NCBI RefSeq assembly: GCF_902859805.1
Contig: NZ_CADIKC010000004.1
Coordinates: forward strand, 186,001 to 250,000
Reading direction: 5' to 3'
Length of the DNA: 64,000 bases
Source of the DNA: Paraburkholderia sediminicola
GTDB taxonomy: Bacteria; Pseudomonadota; Gammaproteobacteria; Burkholderiales; Burkholderiaceae
Shown: positions 1-8,243 of the stretch, piece by piece
Numbering within the stretch: position 1 is the stretch's first letter
Layout: each line of letters starts with the position of its first letter
Translations under genes and position numbers: made by a program
The notes under the pieces: generated by a model
Told to the model about the DNA's origin: nothing
The model's input: the letters and a program-made list of their open reading frames with translations, nothing else
Databases searched by the model: none

Positions 1-511
1 GCGGATTTCTGAGCCGCCTATCCGCCACGATCTCGAGATCCGCAGCAACACATTCGCTGCCGTACGGAGGAAACACCTGATCCGAAATATCGAATGCGCC
101 GAGCCCTGCTTCAGCACAACGCTCGATCAGATTACGCTCGAGCGGACGCAGCGCGACCATGTCGGCGTCGAGCAGCAACAGCATCGTGTCGGCCGGCAGC
201 GAATCGGCCATCTGGTCCATCAGATCCAGCTTGAAATGCGCGGCATAGAATGGCGTGCTCTTCGGCAACTCGATCGTCGCCTTCAACGTCATCAGTGCGG
301 GACGGTGCGCCTTCGCGAGGCTTTCGAGCCGTTGCGCGACCACCGCCGGCGCGTTGGTCATGATGGTCAGCGTCGGCATGCCGGCCTGGCGCAAGCTGTT
401 GTTCAGGCAGATCGCCTGACTCACATACGACAGCGGATCGCGATTCGTCGAGTTGGGACCCGGACTCGCGTCGACATCCACATAAACCAGCGTGCAAGGA
501 AAAAGATTCAC
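1..511 (-). CDS. glycosyltransferase-like protein (3' end beyond window)
   Basis: Reading leftward from a GTG at 511-509, an open frame of 170 codons runs off the window edge. The product begins MNLFPCTLVYVDVDAS and contains LLLLDADMVALRPL near residue 120, a hydrophobic strand followed by a DxD-type motif as in nucleotide-sugar glycosyltransferases of the GT-A fold (family 8 style). The GTG is preceded by GGAG at a short spacing; an in-frame ATG at 526-524 is the alternative but has no ribosome site. No signal peptide is seen, so a cytoplasmic or membrane-peripheral enzyme is likely. Family identity is inferred from the motif only; the donor and acceptor are unknown. Confidence 0.6.
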   Translation of the reverse strand, partial: MNLFPCTLVYVDVDASPGPNSTNRDPLSYVSQAICLNNSLRQAGMPTLTIMTNAPAVVAQRLESLAKAHRPALMTLKATIELPKSTPFYAAHFKLDLMDQMADSLPADTMLLLLDADMVALRPLERNLIERCAEAGLGAFDISDQVFPPYGSECVAADLEIVADRRLRNP

Positions 512-910
512 GTTGCTCCTCACCATGCGTGAGAGACGGTTCGCTTTTTTCCAGCGTTGCCGCTATTTTTTTGCGGATTGATCCGCCTCTCCTTTCATGG
601 GCTAAGTCAGAAGTCCGCGCGAGACGCGCAGCCATCGTGCCGCGGCTCGCGCGTTCATTGCGTCACGCTCGAGCCGGGTGATGATCCGCGGCGATGGAAT
701 CGGATGAACCGGGGCGCGGATATCAGGTATGGGCTATCGTTTCACGTCCCTGCATTGCCTTTCCGCCAAAACTCAGCAAGAGTCAGCAAGACGCAACGCG
801 GCTGCCGTCAATCGGCTTTCGGCCGGTCGAAAGTACGCCAAAATATCCGGCGCTTTAACATTCGAGTGAACAAGTTACCTGACTGCCGTACGCAATCTTT
901 GCGTCAGATG
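512..910. other. intergenic region, no gene recognised
   Basis: About 400 bases separate the start of the glycosyltransferase-like gene from the stop of the sigma-54 activator gene, both on the minus strand. I looked for a GG-N10-GC sigma-54 promoter on the minus strand and found only near misses with wrong spacing (around 745-765). The region must hold the promoter of the leftward gene, but no element can be assigned with confidence. Confidence 0.4.
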
Positions 911-2275
911 TCACATTTCAGCGGCGCTGTCTTCCCCGTATCGCATGCCATGCGCGCCAAGCAAACGGTACAACGTCGCGCGTGAAATGCTGAGCTCGCG
1001 CGCGGCGTCGCCGGGCCGCCCGCGATGGCGCAGCAGCGCGAGTTCGATGGCCTGCCGCTCCGCTGTCTCACGTGCCTGTGCAAGCGTCAAGGGCGCGGTC
1101 GCAACGTAACTCGCCAGTTCGAGATCGTCCGCGGTAATCGTGCGCCCCTCCGACATCACAATGGCGCGACGAACCCGGTTGATCAATTCCCGCACGTTGC
1201 CGGGCCAGTCATACTGATGCATCGCCGCGATCGCATCGGGAGAAAAACCATATAACCGGCGGCTCGCATCTTTCCTGTAGCGATCCAGTGTGTACAGCGC
1301 GAGCAGTTCGATGTCCTTGCCGCGTGCGCGAAGCGGCGGCTCGTCGATTCTCAGTACGCACAAGCGGTGATACAGGTCGGCACGGAAGCGTCCGTCTTCG
1401 ATCGCGGCCTCCATATCGACGTGCGTGGCGGAGATGATGCGCACGTCGACATCGATCGAACCGTTGCCGCCCAGGCGGTCGATGGTGCTTTCCTGCAGGA
1501 AGCGCAGCAGGCTCGCCTGACTTTCGAACGGCAGATCGCCGATCTCATCGAGAAACACCGTGCCGCCGTGAGCGGCTTCGACGCGCCCTATTCTGCGTTG
1601 ATTCGCCCCTGTGAAGGCGCCGCGCTCGTAGCCGAACAACTCGGACTGCAACAGGTGCGGCGGAATCGCACCGCAGTTGATGGCGACGAACGGCGCATTG
1701 CGGCGCGGCGAGTGCGCGTGAATCGCCGCCGCTGTCAGCTCCTTGCCCGTACCCGATTCACCGGAGACAAAAACGGGTGCATCGTTTGCGGCCACTTTGC
1801 GAATCGAGCGGAATAACGCGAGCATGGCGTCGCAGGTGCCGATCATCTCGTCTTCTGCGGTAGACGTATCCACGAACACCGGTTCGCCGAGCGAGATCAT
1901 GCCGCAGGCATGGCCTACCGTATCGATCACTCTGGCGTTCGCGGTGGGCAGCGTCACGTAATCGAAGCAGTAGTCGCGCACCAGCCTGCGGATGACGGCG
2001 TCATCGAGTTCCGGCGCTGCGGTCATCGCGACCCAGCCGATGTTCGGCATCGCGAGGCAGGCTTCCAGCGCGGCGATGTCAGCGGGATCGAACACGCTCG
2101 ACAGATCGGCCAGCCCGGCCGCCAGCGAGCCGTCATCCACGGCCTGGCGCACGTCACGAACCGAGCCGATGACGTCAACGTCCCAATCGCGCTCCTCGAA
2201 GCTCGCCAATAGCGCCGGCGAAGGATCGCGCGTGAAGTAGATGACACGCCGCTTGATGGCCTTCATTTTCTGCAT
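911..2275 (-). CDS. sigma-54-dependent activator, VpsR-like
   Basis: A bacterial enhancer-binding protein that would remodel RNA polymerase-sigma54 by ATP hydrolysis. Seen in order in the 454-residue product: an N-terminal receiver-like domain (about residues 8-125) with an Asp57 at the usual phosphorylation strand but without the normal acidic pocket; an AAA+ domain with Walker A GESGTGKE, the sigma-54 contact loop GAFTGA, and Walker B TVFLDEIGDL; and a C-terminal Fis-type helix-turn-helix (ARELSISRATLYRLL). A degenerate receiver on an NtrC-type ATPase is the architecture of VpsR, which regulates exopolysaccharide and biofilm genes, some members binding c-di-GMP. The start at ATG 2275 was chosen because the domain begins directly after it; an upstream in-frame ATG at 2338 would add 21 poorly structured residues. 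Adjacency to a glycosyltransferase-like gene is consistent with polysaccharide control, which is inference. Confidence 0.9.
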   Translation of the reverse strand: MQKMKAIKRRVIYFTRDPSPALLASFEERDWDVDVIGSVRDVRQAVDDGSLAAGLADLSSVFDPADIAALEACLAMPNIGWVAMTAAPELDDAVIRRLVRDYCFDYVTLPTANARVIDTVGHACGMISLGEPVFVDTSTAEDEMIGTCDAMLALFRSIRKVAANDAPVFVSGESGTGKELTAAAIHAHSPRRNAPFVAINCGAIPPHLLQSELFGYERGAFTGANQRRIGRVEAAHGGTVFLDEIGDLPFESQASLLRFLQESTIDRLGGNGSIDVDVRIISATHVDMEAAIEDGRFRADLYHRLCVLRIDEPPLRARGKDIELLALYTLDRYRKDASRRLYGFSPDAIAAMHQYDWPGNVRELINRVRRAIVMSEGRTITADDLELASYVATAPLTLAQARETAERQAIELALLRHRGRPGDAARELSISRATLYRLLGAHGMRYGEDSAAEM

Positions 2276-2592
2276 TGTTTTTGTTTTCCCGCCAGGCCTG
2301 CTCTGAAACCTGGTGTGGCCAGGCCCCTCGCGCGACATTGTTCTTGTTGCTCCATGGCCGCGGATGCCTGTCCTCGCGAATCAGGCGCGTACCGGGAGCT
2401 GCCATTTGATGGTGCATCGGGTTTCGGCGAGCCGGCGGCGCTGCAGACGTCGGCTGACGAAAAAACGGATGCGACAACGACCGTCGATCATACGCGGCTG
2501 CACGGTCGCCGTGGTGGGTCCTGACCTTATTTGAATATTAAGTTCGCAAGCGCACCGCGCGGCGTATCGGAGTCGCTACCGTCGCTATCGGC
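2276..2592. other. intergenic region upstream of the sigma-54 activator
   Basis: This stretch of just over 300 bases lies between the activator's start and the stop of the epoxide hydrolase gene, both on the minus strand. It must hold the activator's promoter. Short open frames cross it in several frames but none has a ribosome site or recognisable product. No strong hairpin with a T-run was found for terminating upstream transcription. Confidence 0.4.
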
Positions 2593-3747
2593 CTAGCGCC
2601 TAAACTTCCTGAAAAACTTGCGAATCTCGGCAGCGAGCAGATCAGGCTTTTCCATCGCGGCGAAATGGCCACCGCCCGGCATATCGGTCCATTGCACGAC
2701 GTCGAAGGTCCGTTCGAGCCACGTGCGCGGCGGGTGATTGATCTCCTTCGGGAAACGTGCGAAGCCCACCGGCGGCACGACGCGTTGCCCCTCAGCGAAG
2801 CGCATCGGCTGCAGACGGTTTTCCCAATACATCTGCATCGACGTGCCGATACTCTGCGTGTGCCAGTAGAGCGAAATGTTGGTGAGCAACTCGTCTTTCG
2901 AAAACACCCGCTCGATATCGCCGTCGCAATCGCTCCACGCGCGAAACTTCTCACCGATCCATGCCGCGAGGCCCACCGGCGAATCGTTCAGCGACGCCGC
3001 CGCGGTTTGCGGTTTCGTGGCGTGCATATGAGCATAGCCGCCCTCCAGGGCGACCCAATCGTTCTTCTCGCGCAGATAGGCTTCTTCCGCGGGCGTAAGC
3101 GGTGTTTGCGCGGCACCGCTCGCGGGCTCGTATGAACTTGGCAGGAAGTTGAGATGAATGCCGTCGACATGCTCGTGATGCCGTGCCGCGAGCGCGATCG
3201 AGACACCGGCGCCCAGATCGCCGCCCTGGGCCCCAAAGTGCTCATAACCGAGACCACGCATCAGCGAAGCCCACAAATCCGCCACCTGAAACGCCGAAGT
3301 ACCGGGCTCCGCCGGAGCCTGCGAGAAACCAAAACCGGGCAGCGATGGAGCGACGACGTCGAACGCATCGGCGGGATCACAGCCGAACGCGGCCGGGTCG
3401 CATAAGCGGTCGAGCAGCGCGTGGAACTCGAAAAACGATCCCGGCCAGCCATGCGTGATCACGAGCGGATAAGTCGTAGGACCGACACCACGCCGATGCA
3501 CGAAGTGCACGCGCTGGCCGTCGACCTCGGCGAGGAATTGCGGCTGCAGATTCAACTTGCGCTCAGCCTCGCGCCAATCGAAACGCTCGGCCCAGTACTG
3601 CGCAAGCTCGCGCAGCCAGGTGGAGTCGGCGCCCTGCTGCCAGGCAGGCGACGGCGTCGCCGGTGCCCAACGTGTCGCGTGGATCCGCCGGCGAAGATCG
3701 TCTATGTCAGCGTCAGGCACGGCAATCTGAAACGGCTCTATCTGCAT
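2593..3747 (-). CDS. epoxide hydrolase (alpha/beta hydrolase with EHN domain)
   Basis: Predicted to open epoxides to vicinal diols through a covalent ester on an aspartate. The 384-residue product starts with the EHN cap region (PFQIAVPDADIDDLRRRIHAT), typical of microsomal-type epoxide hydrolases and their bacterial relatives. Seen next are the oxyanion motif HGWPGSF (about residue 100), the nucleophile elbow GGDLGAG with Asp in place of Ser, and a C-terminal GGGHFAAME that supplies the catalytic His. Length matches the family. No signal peptide, so cytoplasmic. It stands alone between a porin and a regulator; the natural substrate cannot be told from sequence. Confidence 0.9.
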   Translation of the reverse strand: MQIEPFQIAVPDADIDDLRRRIHATRWAPATPSPAWQQGADSTWLRELAQYWAERFDWREAERKLNLQPQFLAEVDGQRVHFVHRRGVGPTTYPLVITHGWPGSFFEFHALLDRLCDPAAFGCDPADAFDVVAPSLPGFGFSQAPAEPGTSAFQVADLWASLMRGLGYEHFGAQGGDLGAGVSIALAARHHEHVDGIHLNFLPSSYEPASGAAQTPLTPAEEAYLREKNDWVALEGGYAHMHATKPQTAAASLNDSPVGLAAWIGEKFRAWSDCDGDIERVFSKDELLTNISLYWHTQSIGTSMQMYWENRLQPMRFAEGQRVVPPVGFARFPKEINHPPRTWLERTFDVVQWTDMPGGGHFAAMEKPDLLAAEIRKFFRKFRR

Positions 3748-3840
3748 GTCAGTTCATCCGGCACAGGGTGTGGGGATAACAGGCGCTTCGGATTCGATAG
3801 CGCTGTTCACGGCAATCCAGCAGGGGCCAAGGTGCGAAGC

Positions 3841-3885
3841 GCGCATGAAGCGCACGGAGCGCACGAAGCCCACGGCAAGCACGGA
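3841..3885. repeat. degenerate 9-bp tandem repeat, five units
   Basis: Five consecutive 9-base units follow the pattern GCGCAYGRA: GCGCATGAA, GCGCACGGA, GCGCACGAA, GCCCACGGC and AAGCACGGA. The last two are more diverged. The array lies in non-coding DNA between the epoxide hydrolase start and the porin terminator, so it may sit in the epoxide hydrolase 5' region. It could be a decayed microsatellite or a set of half-sites; I cannot tell which. Confidence 0.5.
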
Positions 3886-3984
3886 GCAATCTGCATGGTA
3901 CACAATGAACGCGATTCTCGTTTGACGCGGCTAAGACCGTGACCAAGACCATCATGGTCGCAGCCCCTGTGGCTCTACGGCAAA

Positions 3985-4015
3985 CAAAAAAGCCCGCGAA
4001 ATGCGGGCTTTTTTT
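3985..4015 (-). terminator. rho-independent terminator of the porin gene
   Basis: AGCCCGC (3991-3997) and GCGGGCT (4003-4009) form a 7-bp stem with a 5-base loop. It has A-runs on the left and a T-run on the right, so it can act in either direction; on the minus strand it follows the porin stop codon by about 25 bases. Confidence 0.9.
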
Positions 4016-4039
4016 CAGCTTACTGCCTACACCAGCCGC

Positions 4040-5185
4040 TTAGAAGCGGTGACGGATACCCACCGTGCCGACCACTTGCGAATCGGTCGCCGAGCGGCTC
4101 ACACCGACGATATCCGCCGTGATGCCCGAGTCACCCACACTGCCGACATGCTGATATGCCGCTTCAACATACACGTCGGTACGCTTGGACAACGCGTAGT
4201 CGGTCTGCAACGTAAGCTGTTGATACTTCGGGCTCGCGCCGTTCAGACGTGCATCGGTGAACGTGTACGCGCCCGACACCGTCCATGCCGGCGTGAATGC
4301 GTAACGTGCGTTCACTTCGTAGTTCGTGAAGCGCGCGCTGCCGCTGGTCAGCGCGAATCCGCTCGTCGTGCCCGACGCCGACGATCCGATCGACGTTGCG
4401 TTGTGCAGTTGCGTCTGCGTGAACACGAGGCCGACGTTGGCCGCGCCGAACGAATAGTTCACACCGGCGCCATAGGTGCGCTGAAGGCCCGCGTTGAACG
4501 TGGAATCGCCGCTTGCCACGGCGCCGCTCGTGTTGGTCGTCGAGCCGCCGCCGTTCAGTTGCAGGTAGCCTGCAGCGAATTTCAGGCCGCCGAATGCGTA
4601 CGACGTGCCGACGCTGTAGGCACGGCTATCCGCGAAGCTGCCCGCTGCGTTCGAGAAGCCGTACAACGCACCGAACTTGAAGCCGCCGTAGTTGACACTC
4701 TGGAACTTCACCGAGTTGTTGATACGCACGGAGTTGTTCAGGTTGTCGTTGTCGTACGGGTGCGAGGCGAGCGTGCCGCCGTATTGCGTGCCGTTCAGCG
4801 CGAGCGGGGCGAGATAGTCGACCAGGCTGTCGTACTGGCGACCCAGCGTGACCGAGCCGAACTGGTCGCTCGACAGACCGACGAAGGCCTGACGCCCGAA
4901 CTCACGGCTGTTCTGTCCCAGCTTGCCGTTCGACAGATTAAAGCCGTTTTCCAGCACGAAAATCGCTTTCAGACCGTTACCCAGATCTTCCGAACCGCGC
5001 AGGCCCCAGCGGTTGCCGTTCAGCATGCCGCTAGCTTGCTGAAAGTTGCTGCTGCCGCCCGAATTGCTGGTGTAGGTGAGGCCCGTATCGATCAAACCGT
5101 ACAGGGTGACCGAGCTTTGCGCGTGGGCGGCACCCGCGGCGCCGATGAGTGCGAGCGAGAGGCCCGACAATACGAATTTATTCAT
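4040..5185 (-). CDS. Gram-negative general porin, Burkholderia type
   Basis: A trimeric outer-membrane beta-barrel for diffusion of small hydrophilic solutes. The 381-residue precursor has a clear signal peptide ending in AGAAHA (cleavage near residue 22), then SSVTLYGLIDTGLTYTSN, the standard first strand of beta-proteobacterial porins. Repeated strands such as GLRGSEDLGNGLKAIFVLENGF and SVGTSYAFGGLKFAAGYLQ follow. It ends in GTVGIRHRF, whose terminal Phe is the barrel-assembly signal. It is monocistronic, with a strong terminator downstream and a long AT-rich, palindromic upstream region suggesting tight control. Solute preference cannot be predicted. Confidence 0.95.
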   Translation of the reverse strand: MNKFVLSGLSLALIGAAGAAHAQSSVTLYGLIDTGLTYTSNSGGSSNFQQASGMLNGNRWGLRGSEDLGNGLKAIFVLENGFNLSNGKLGQNSREFGRQAFVGLSSDQFGSVTLGRQYDSLVDYLAPLALNGTQYGGTLASHPYDNDNLNNSVRINNSVKFQSVNYGGFKFGALYGFSNAAGSFADSRAYSVGTSYAFGGLKFAAGYLQLNGGGSTTNTSGAVASGDSTFNAGLQRTYGAGVNYSFGAANVGLVFTQTQLHNATSIGSSASGTTSGFALTSGSARFTNYEVNARYAFTPAWTVSGAYTFTDARLNGASPKYQQLTLQTDYALSKRTDVYVEAAYQHVGSVGDSGITADIVGVSRSATDSQVVGTVGIRHRF

Positions 5186-5355
5186 GGATTTCTCTCCTGA
5201 TTCGAATAGCGGATGCTATCGAGCGGCCGAGAATATCTCACTAATCACAAGACTGTTTTTCAGTTAATTACGACGTTGTGTTTATGCGACGCCGCTAATT
5301 CTTCAGATTGCCGATCATTTCATGTAATGGCCGATCTGCCGCCAAAAAACGAAAT

Positions 5356-5384
5356 GGGGCGTACTCCTCTCGCGAGTACGCCCC
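5356..5384. repeat. 11-bp perfect inverted repeat
   Basis: GGGGCGTACTC (5356-5366) is exactly complementary to GAGTACGCCCC (5374-5384) across a 7-base loop. Read on the minus strand the hairpin is followed after about 6 bases by a T-rich stretch, so it could be a weak terminator or attenuator in the porin leader, or an operator. Confidence 0.75.
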
Positions 5385-5476
5385 AAGTGCCTGATTTAAT
5401 GCTTCTCTCGGAGAATCAAGCCGACGCAGAATAGCATGGCAAATCTCTGCCAACAACGAATCATGGTCGATTTATA

Positions 5477-5510
5477 ATTCCAATTAATTCAAATGGAAAT
5501 TAATTGGAAT
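5477..5510. repeat. 13-bp perfect AT-rich inverted repeat
   Basis: ATTCCAATTAATT (5477-5489) is exactly complementary to AATTAATTGGAAT (5498-5510) around an 8-base spacer. It lies about 290 bases upstream of the porin start in AT-rich DNA. Its size and symmetry fit a binding site for a dimeric regulator. Confidence 0.75.
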
Positions 5511-5666
5511 ATCTTGATAGGAAAACAAAGCAATTCAATCCATTATTGCGATAATTGAAAATAGTTATTGTTAGTTTTAAAAGCCACGCAGAAATCGCAT
5601 TGCCTGGAGAAACTCCGTTCTGCCCGGCTCGCTGCATCGCTGCGCTAGCTGGCCGTCTGCGCAGTT

Positions 5667-6647
5667 TCAGGGGCGCGGCACGACCGTCATGCTCGGTGCG
5701 CCGCCGGGTCCTGCCGGGTCCGGATTGCCGAACGCGGGAAGGCTGCCGTCGGCGCGAGCGCGGGCGATTTCCGCACGGACTTCTGCGCGGGTTTTTGGCC
5801 CGCTCGTCGATTTAACCAGCGTGCCGGCAGAGGACGCGAGCTGAGGTGCCGATGGCGTCGGTATGACTTGCGGGGTTTGCTGGGCTTGCGGGCCTGGTGG
5901 CGCTGATATCGGCTCAGTCGGCTCTGTTGGCTGTATCAGCCGTATCGGCGCTGACACGGCAGGCACGCTGGTTACGCTGGTTACGTTGGAGCGCACCTTC
6001 ACCTCCGCCGGAACAGATGACACCGAACCCGCACCAACAGGTGTGCCAACGCCACCCGTTTTCCCGCTCAGCAGGCTACCCGCGCTAACGGCAGCTACTG
6101 CGGTTTCGGGAGGATGTTGGGTCGTCGAGTAGCGGGAAGACGCACGGTTCGAATGTTCGCGCGTCGCTACGTAGCTTTCGTGCGAGCGGCTTGTTTTCCC
6201 GGAAGACGTCGCCGAAGATAGCGCCGATTTCGCCCCGTGCTGCGTCGGCCTATCCCCATGCACAACGGCGAGCGCGTGCTGCGTCTGCTTCGCGCGTGCT
6301 TCGACTTCTCTTTGCAGCGCAAGAACCTGATCGTCGTCCCGATGTGCTGAACGCACCGCGTCCAGTTGTGCCTGCGCGGAAACAAGATCGTTGCGCTGTA
6401 GACTTTTGCGCGCCGCCTGCAGATCCCCTGCGATTGCCGCCGCCGAATCGCTGCGTGCAACGACCGGCCCGGAACTTACTGAGCCCGTTATCGTGTCGCC
6501 GCGTGTGGCGTGAGATGCATTGTCGCGCTCCAGGCCGAGTTCGTCCGTCGGCAGCCAGCCTTTGTCCGACTGCGAAATATAAGCCGCGATCGCAACCGCG
6601 CCGACCAAGAGGCTCGTGAGAACTATCTTCCTGGGTTCGACAACCAT
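5667..6647 (-). CDS. DUF4148-containing membrane-anchored protein
   Basis: Function unknown. The 326-residue product has an N-terminal hydrophobic segment (KIVLTSLLVGAVAIAAYIS, residues 7-25) that is either a signal anchor or an uncleaved signal. A helical stretch with alternating charge follows (about residues 75-120, AARKSLQRNDLVSAQAQLDAVRS, reminiscent of a TPR-like helix pair). Then comes a long Ser/Thr/Pro-rich low-complexity region (about 140-285). The C-terminus TRAEVRAEIARARADGSLPAFG matches DUF4148, a short periplasmic domain abundant in Burkholderiales. The bulk of the protein is therefore probably periplasmic. A full-length relative of known function was not recognised. Confidence 0.75.
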   Translation of the reverse strand: MVVEPRKIVLTSLLVGAVAIAAYISQSDKGWLPTDELGLERDNASHATRGDTITGSVSSGPVVARSDSAAAIAGDLQAARKSLQRNDLVSAQAQLDAVRSAHRDDDQVLALQREVEARAKQTQHALAVVHGDRPTQHGAKSALSSATSSGKTSRSHESYVATREHSNRASSRYSTTQHPPETAVAAVSAGSLLSGKTGGVGTPVGAGSVSSVPAEVKVRSNVTSVTSVPAVSAPIRLIQPTEPTEPISAPPGPQAQQTPQVIPTPSAPQLASSAGTLVKSTSGPKTRAEVRAEIARARADGSLPAFGNPDPAGPGGAPSMTVVPRP

Positions 6648-6996
6648 GACGTCTCCCTCTCAAATCGTGGACATACGCGTTTGCCGCGTGCTTGCCCCGC
6701 GTTTGCCTCAACGCAAACGGGCCCGAATTCATCAGAGGGTTCGCAGCGAATCAATCGATGCCGCCGCAACGACCGCGAATTCGGGCCGGTGCAGTCACGT
6801 ACGAATAAGAGTGCAAACTGGATGCGTGCTATCCACCATTTATAGTCGCCAAACGTCGATTAGTCCGCGCATGCAGGGTGTGTTGTCCGAAAAAGCCAGC
6901 TTACTGACCACGCTTTCCTAGGACGATTGTTTGAACTGCGAAGCAATGAAGGTGGGTTTTAATCCGCCGTTTGAATTCGACAAAGGCGGCGCGCGC
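6648..6996. other. intergenic region upstream of the DUF4148 gene
   Basis: About 350 bases between the DUF4148 start and the EamA gene stop, both minus strand. It contains an 11-bp inverted repeat with a long spacer (6720-6787). No gene or T-run terminator was recognised. Confidence 0.4.
6720..6787. repeat. 11-bp inverted repeat with 46-base spacer
   Basis: GGCCCGAATTC (6720-6730) is exactly complementary to GAATTCGGGCC (6777-6787). The arms lie 70-140 bases upstream of the DUF4148 gene and could be paired operators for a looping regulator, or chance. Confidence 0.5.
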
Positions 6997-7896
6997 CTAT
7001 ACGAGCGGACCTTCAGTCTGCTTGCCGCGCACGGCGACCGCAATCGAGCTGCCGACAATCAGCGCAATGCCGAACAGCGACATGCTGCCGATCGTCTCGC
7101 CCCACACGATGTAGCCGAACAGTGCAGCCCACACGATGCTCGTGTAGTTATACGGCGCGAGCGCGCCGGCGTCGGCCTGTCGAAATGCCATCGTCATCAG
7201 CAACTGGCCTGCCGTGGCAAACCCACCGAGCAGCGCCATCACCCCGAGTGCTTCGATCGAAGGCGCGCGCCACGCAAAATAGAGCGATGCGCCCGTGACG
7301 ATCGTGCCGATCATCGTGAAGTACAGCACCGTGGTGCCCGAATCGTCGGTGGCGCGAATCCGCTTGATCTGAATGATCGACAAAGCACCGAAAAACGCGC
7401 TCGAAATCAGCAACACCGGACCGAGCCAGTTCGAATGTGAACCGTCCGGACGTACCACGAACAGCACGCCGACAAAACCGACCGCAGCGGCAAGCGCATC
7501 GCGCGGCTTGAGCGTTTCCTTCAGAAGCAGCGGTGCCAGCACGATCACCAGCAAGGTCTCCGAGTACACGATCGCCACCGCTTCGCTGAGCGGCACATAG
7601 GGCAGCCCGGCAAAGAACAGCCCCGACGCGCCGAGCAACGTCAACGCGCGCAAGGTCTGTCCACGCACATCCATCTGCCTGAAACGCTCGATCAGCGGCT
7701 TGCCGCGCAAGCAAACCGCCACCGCGGGCAACAGGCCGAACAGCATCCGGAAGAACGTCACTTCATTGGCCGGATAGGCGAGCGCCACGGATTTCGCAAG
7801 GGCATCGACGACGGCGAAGCAGAACATCGAAACAAGAATCAGCGCGACGCTACGCAGCGGCACGCCGGCACTCCGGACGGCGGTGATGGGCGGCAT
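6997..7896 (-). CDS. EamA/DMT-superfamily inner-membrane transporter
   Basis: A drug/metabolite exporter-type permease. The 299-residue product is made of about ten hydrophobic helices in two EamA repeats. The first runs from LRSVALILVSMFCFAVVDALAK to about residue 140; the second starts near LGPVLLISSAFFGALSIIQIKR. Short basic loops (LRGKPLIERF, LLKETLKPRD) fit inside-positive topology, and the charged C-terminus RGKQTEGPLV is typical. Length matches the roughly 300-residue family norm. It is not obviously in an operon. Substrate is unknown; relatives export amino acids, nucleobases or metabolites. Confidence 0.9.
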   Translation of the reverse strand: MPPITAVRSAGVPLRSVALILVSMFCFAVVDALAKSVALAYPANEVTFFRMLFGLLPAVAVCLRGKPLIERFRQMDVRGQTLRALTLLGASGLFFAGLPYVPLSEAVAIVYSETLLVIVLAPLLLKETLKPRDALAAAVGFVGVLFVVRPDGSHSNWLGPVLLISSAFFGALSIIQIKRIRATDDSGTTVLYFTMIGTIVTGASLYFAWRAPSIEALGVMALLGGFATAGQLLMTMAFRQADAGALAPYNYTSIVWAALFGYIVWGETIGSMSLFGIALIVGSSIAVAVRGKQTEGPLV

Positions 7897-8243
7897 GAGT
7901 TTTCCTGGGAACGCGCGAAGCAGCGCGTCGCTTAGGTTCCGCCTCCGGTGAAAGGGAGGCGTAATCGGAGAACGGATTATGCCTGCTGCGCCTCGCGCGA
8001 TCGACTGGAAAAACTGCGCTCACCCATTCCGCATCCGCACCGCCAGGTGGGCCCGCGTCCCCGCCTCACACCCTGCCCTTCGTTTTCGCCATTCCGGGTA
8101 AGTACCGATACAGGTCTCGTCAACTAATAATATTATTCATATCGATTTCCGTATCCATAGGGCCAAGACGAGCTTTCTACGGCCCTATGCAGATTTAATA
8201 ATAATTATGACCATCAATTAAGCGGGGACATCAGGAGATACAG
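7897..8243. promoter_or_regulatory. divergent intergenic region upstream of the lipoprotein gene
   Basis: This region separates the minus-strand EamA gene from the plus-strand lipoprotein gene and must carry both promoters. Its right half is AT-rich and holds a 9-bp inverted repeat (8156-8189). The lipoprotein gene's GTG at 8244 is preceded by AGGAG. No known binding-site consensus was recognised. Confidence 0.5.
8156..8189. repeat. 9-bp inverted repeat in the lipoprotein gene leader
   Basis: CATAGGGCC (8156-8164) pairs exactly with GGCCCTATG (8181-8189) across 16 bases, in otherwise AT-rich DNA ending about 55 bases before the GTG start. It may be an operator or an mRNA leader hairpin. Confidence 0.6.

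Larger units (their letters stand above)
5186..5666. promoter_or_regulatory. AT-rich porin upstream region with two palindromes
   Basis: This region of about 480 bases lies between the porin start and the DUF4148 gene stop, both on the minus strand. It contains an 11-bp perfect GC-rich inverted repeat (5356-5384), a 13-bp perfect AT-rich inverted repeat (5477-5510), and long AT-rich tracts at about 5430-5580, unlike the surrounding GC-rich DNA. It must hold the porin promoter. The palindromes are the best candidates for operators, but no regulator can be named. Confidence 0.6.

Noticed and set aside
132..635. Long minus-strand open frame of 167 codons
   Set aside because: It is out of frame with the glycosyltransferase-like gene, is Arg/Ala-rich and has no motif; the frame with the DxD motif is the real one.
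740..770. Possible sigma-54 promoter on the minus strand
   Set aside because: The GG and GC elements are 9 or 12 bases apart instead of the required 10.
3749..3955. Small minus-strand frame of 68 codons upstream of the epoxide hydrolase
   Set aside because: It translates the 9-bp repeat into Leu/Arg/Ala low complexity and has no ribosome site or homology.
4001..5200. 399-codon plus-strand open frame opposite the porin
   Set aside because: Arg/Val-rich mirror of the porin gene with no signal or domain; a GC-driven shadow.
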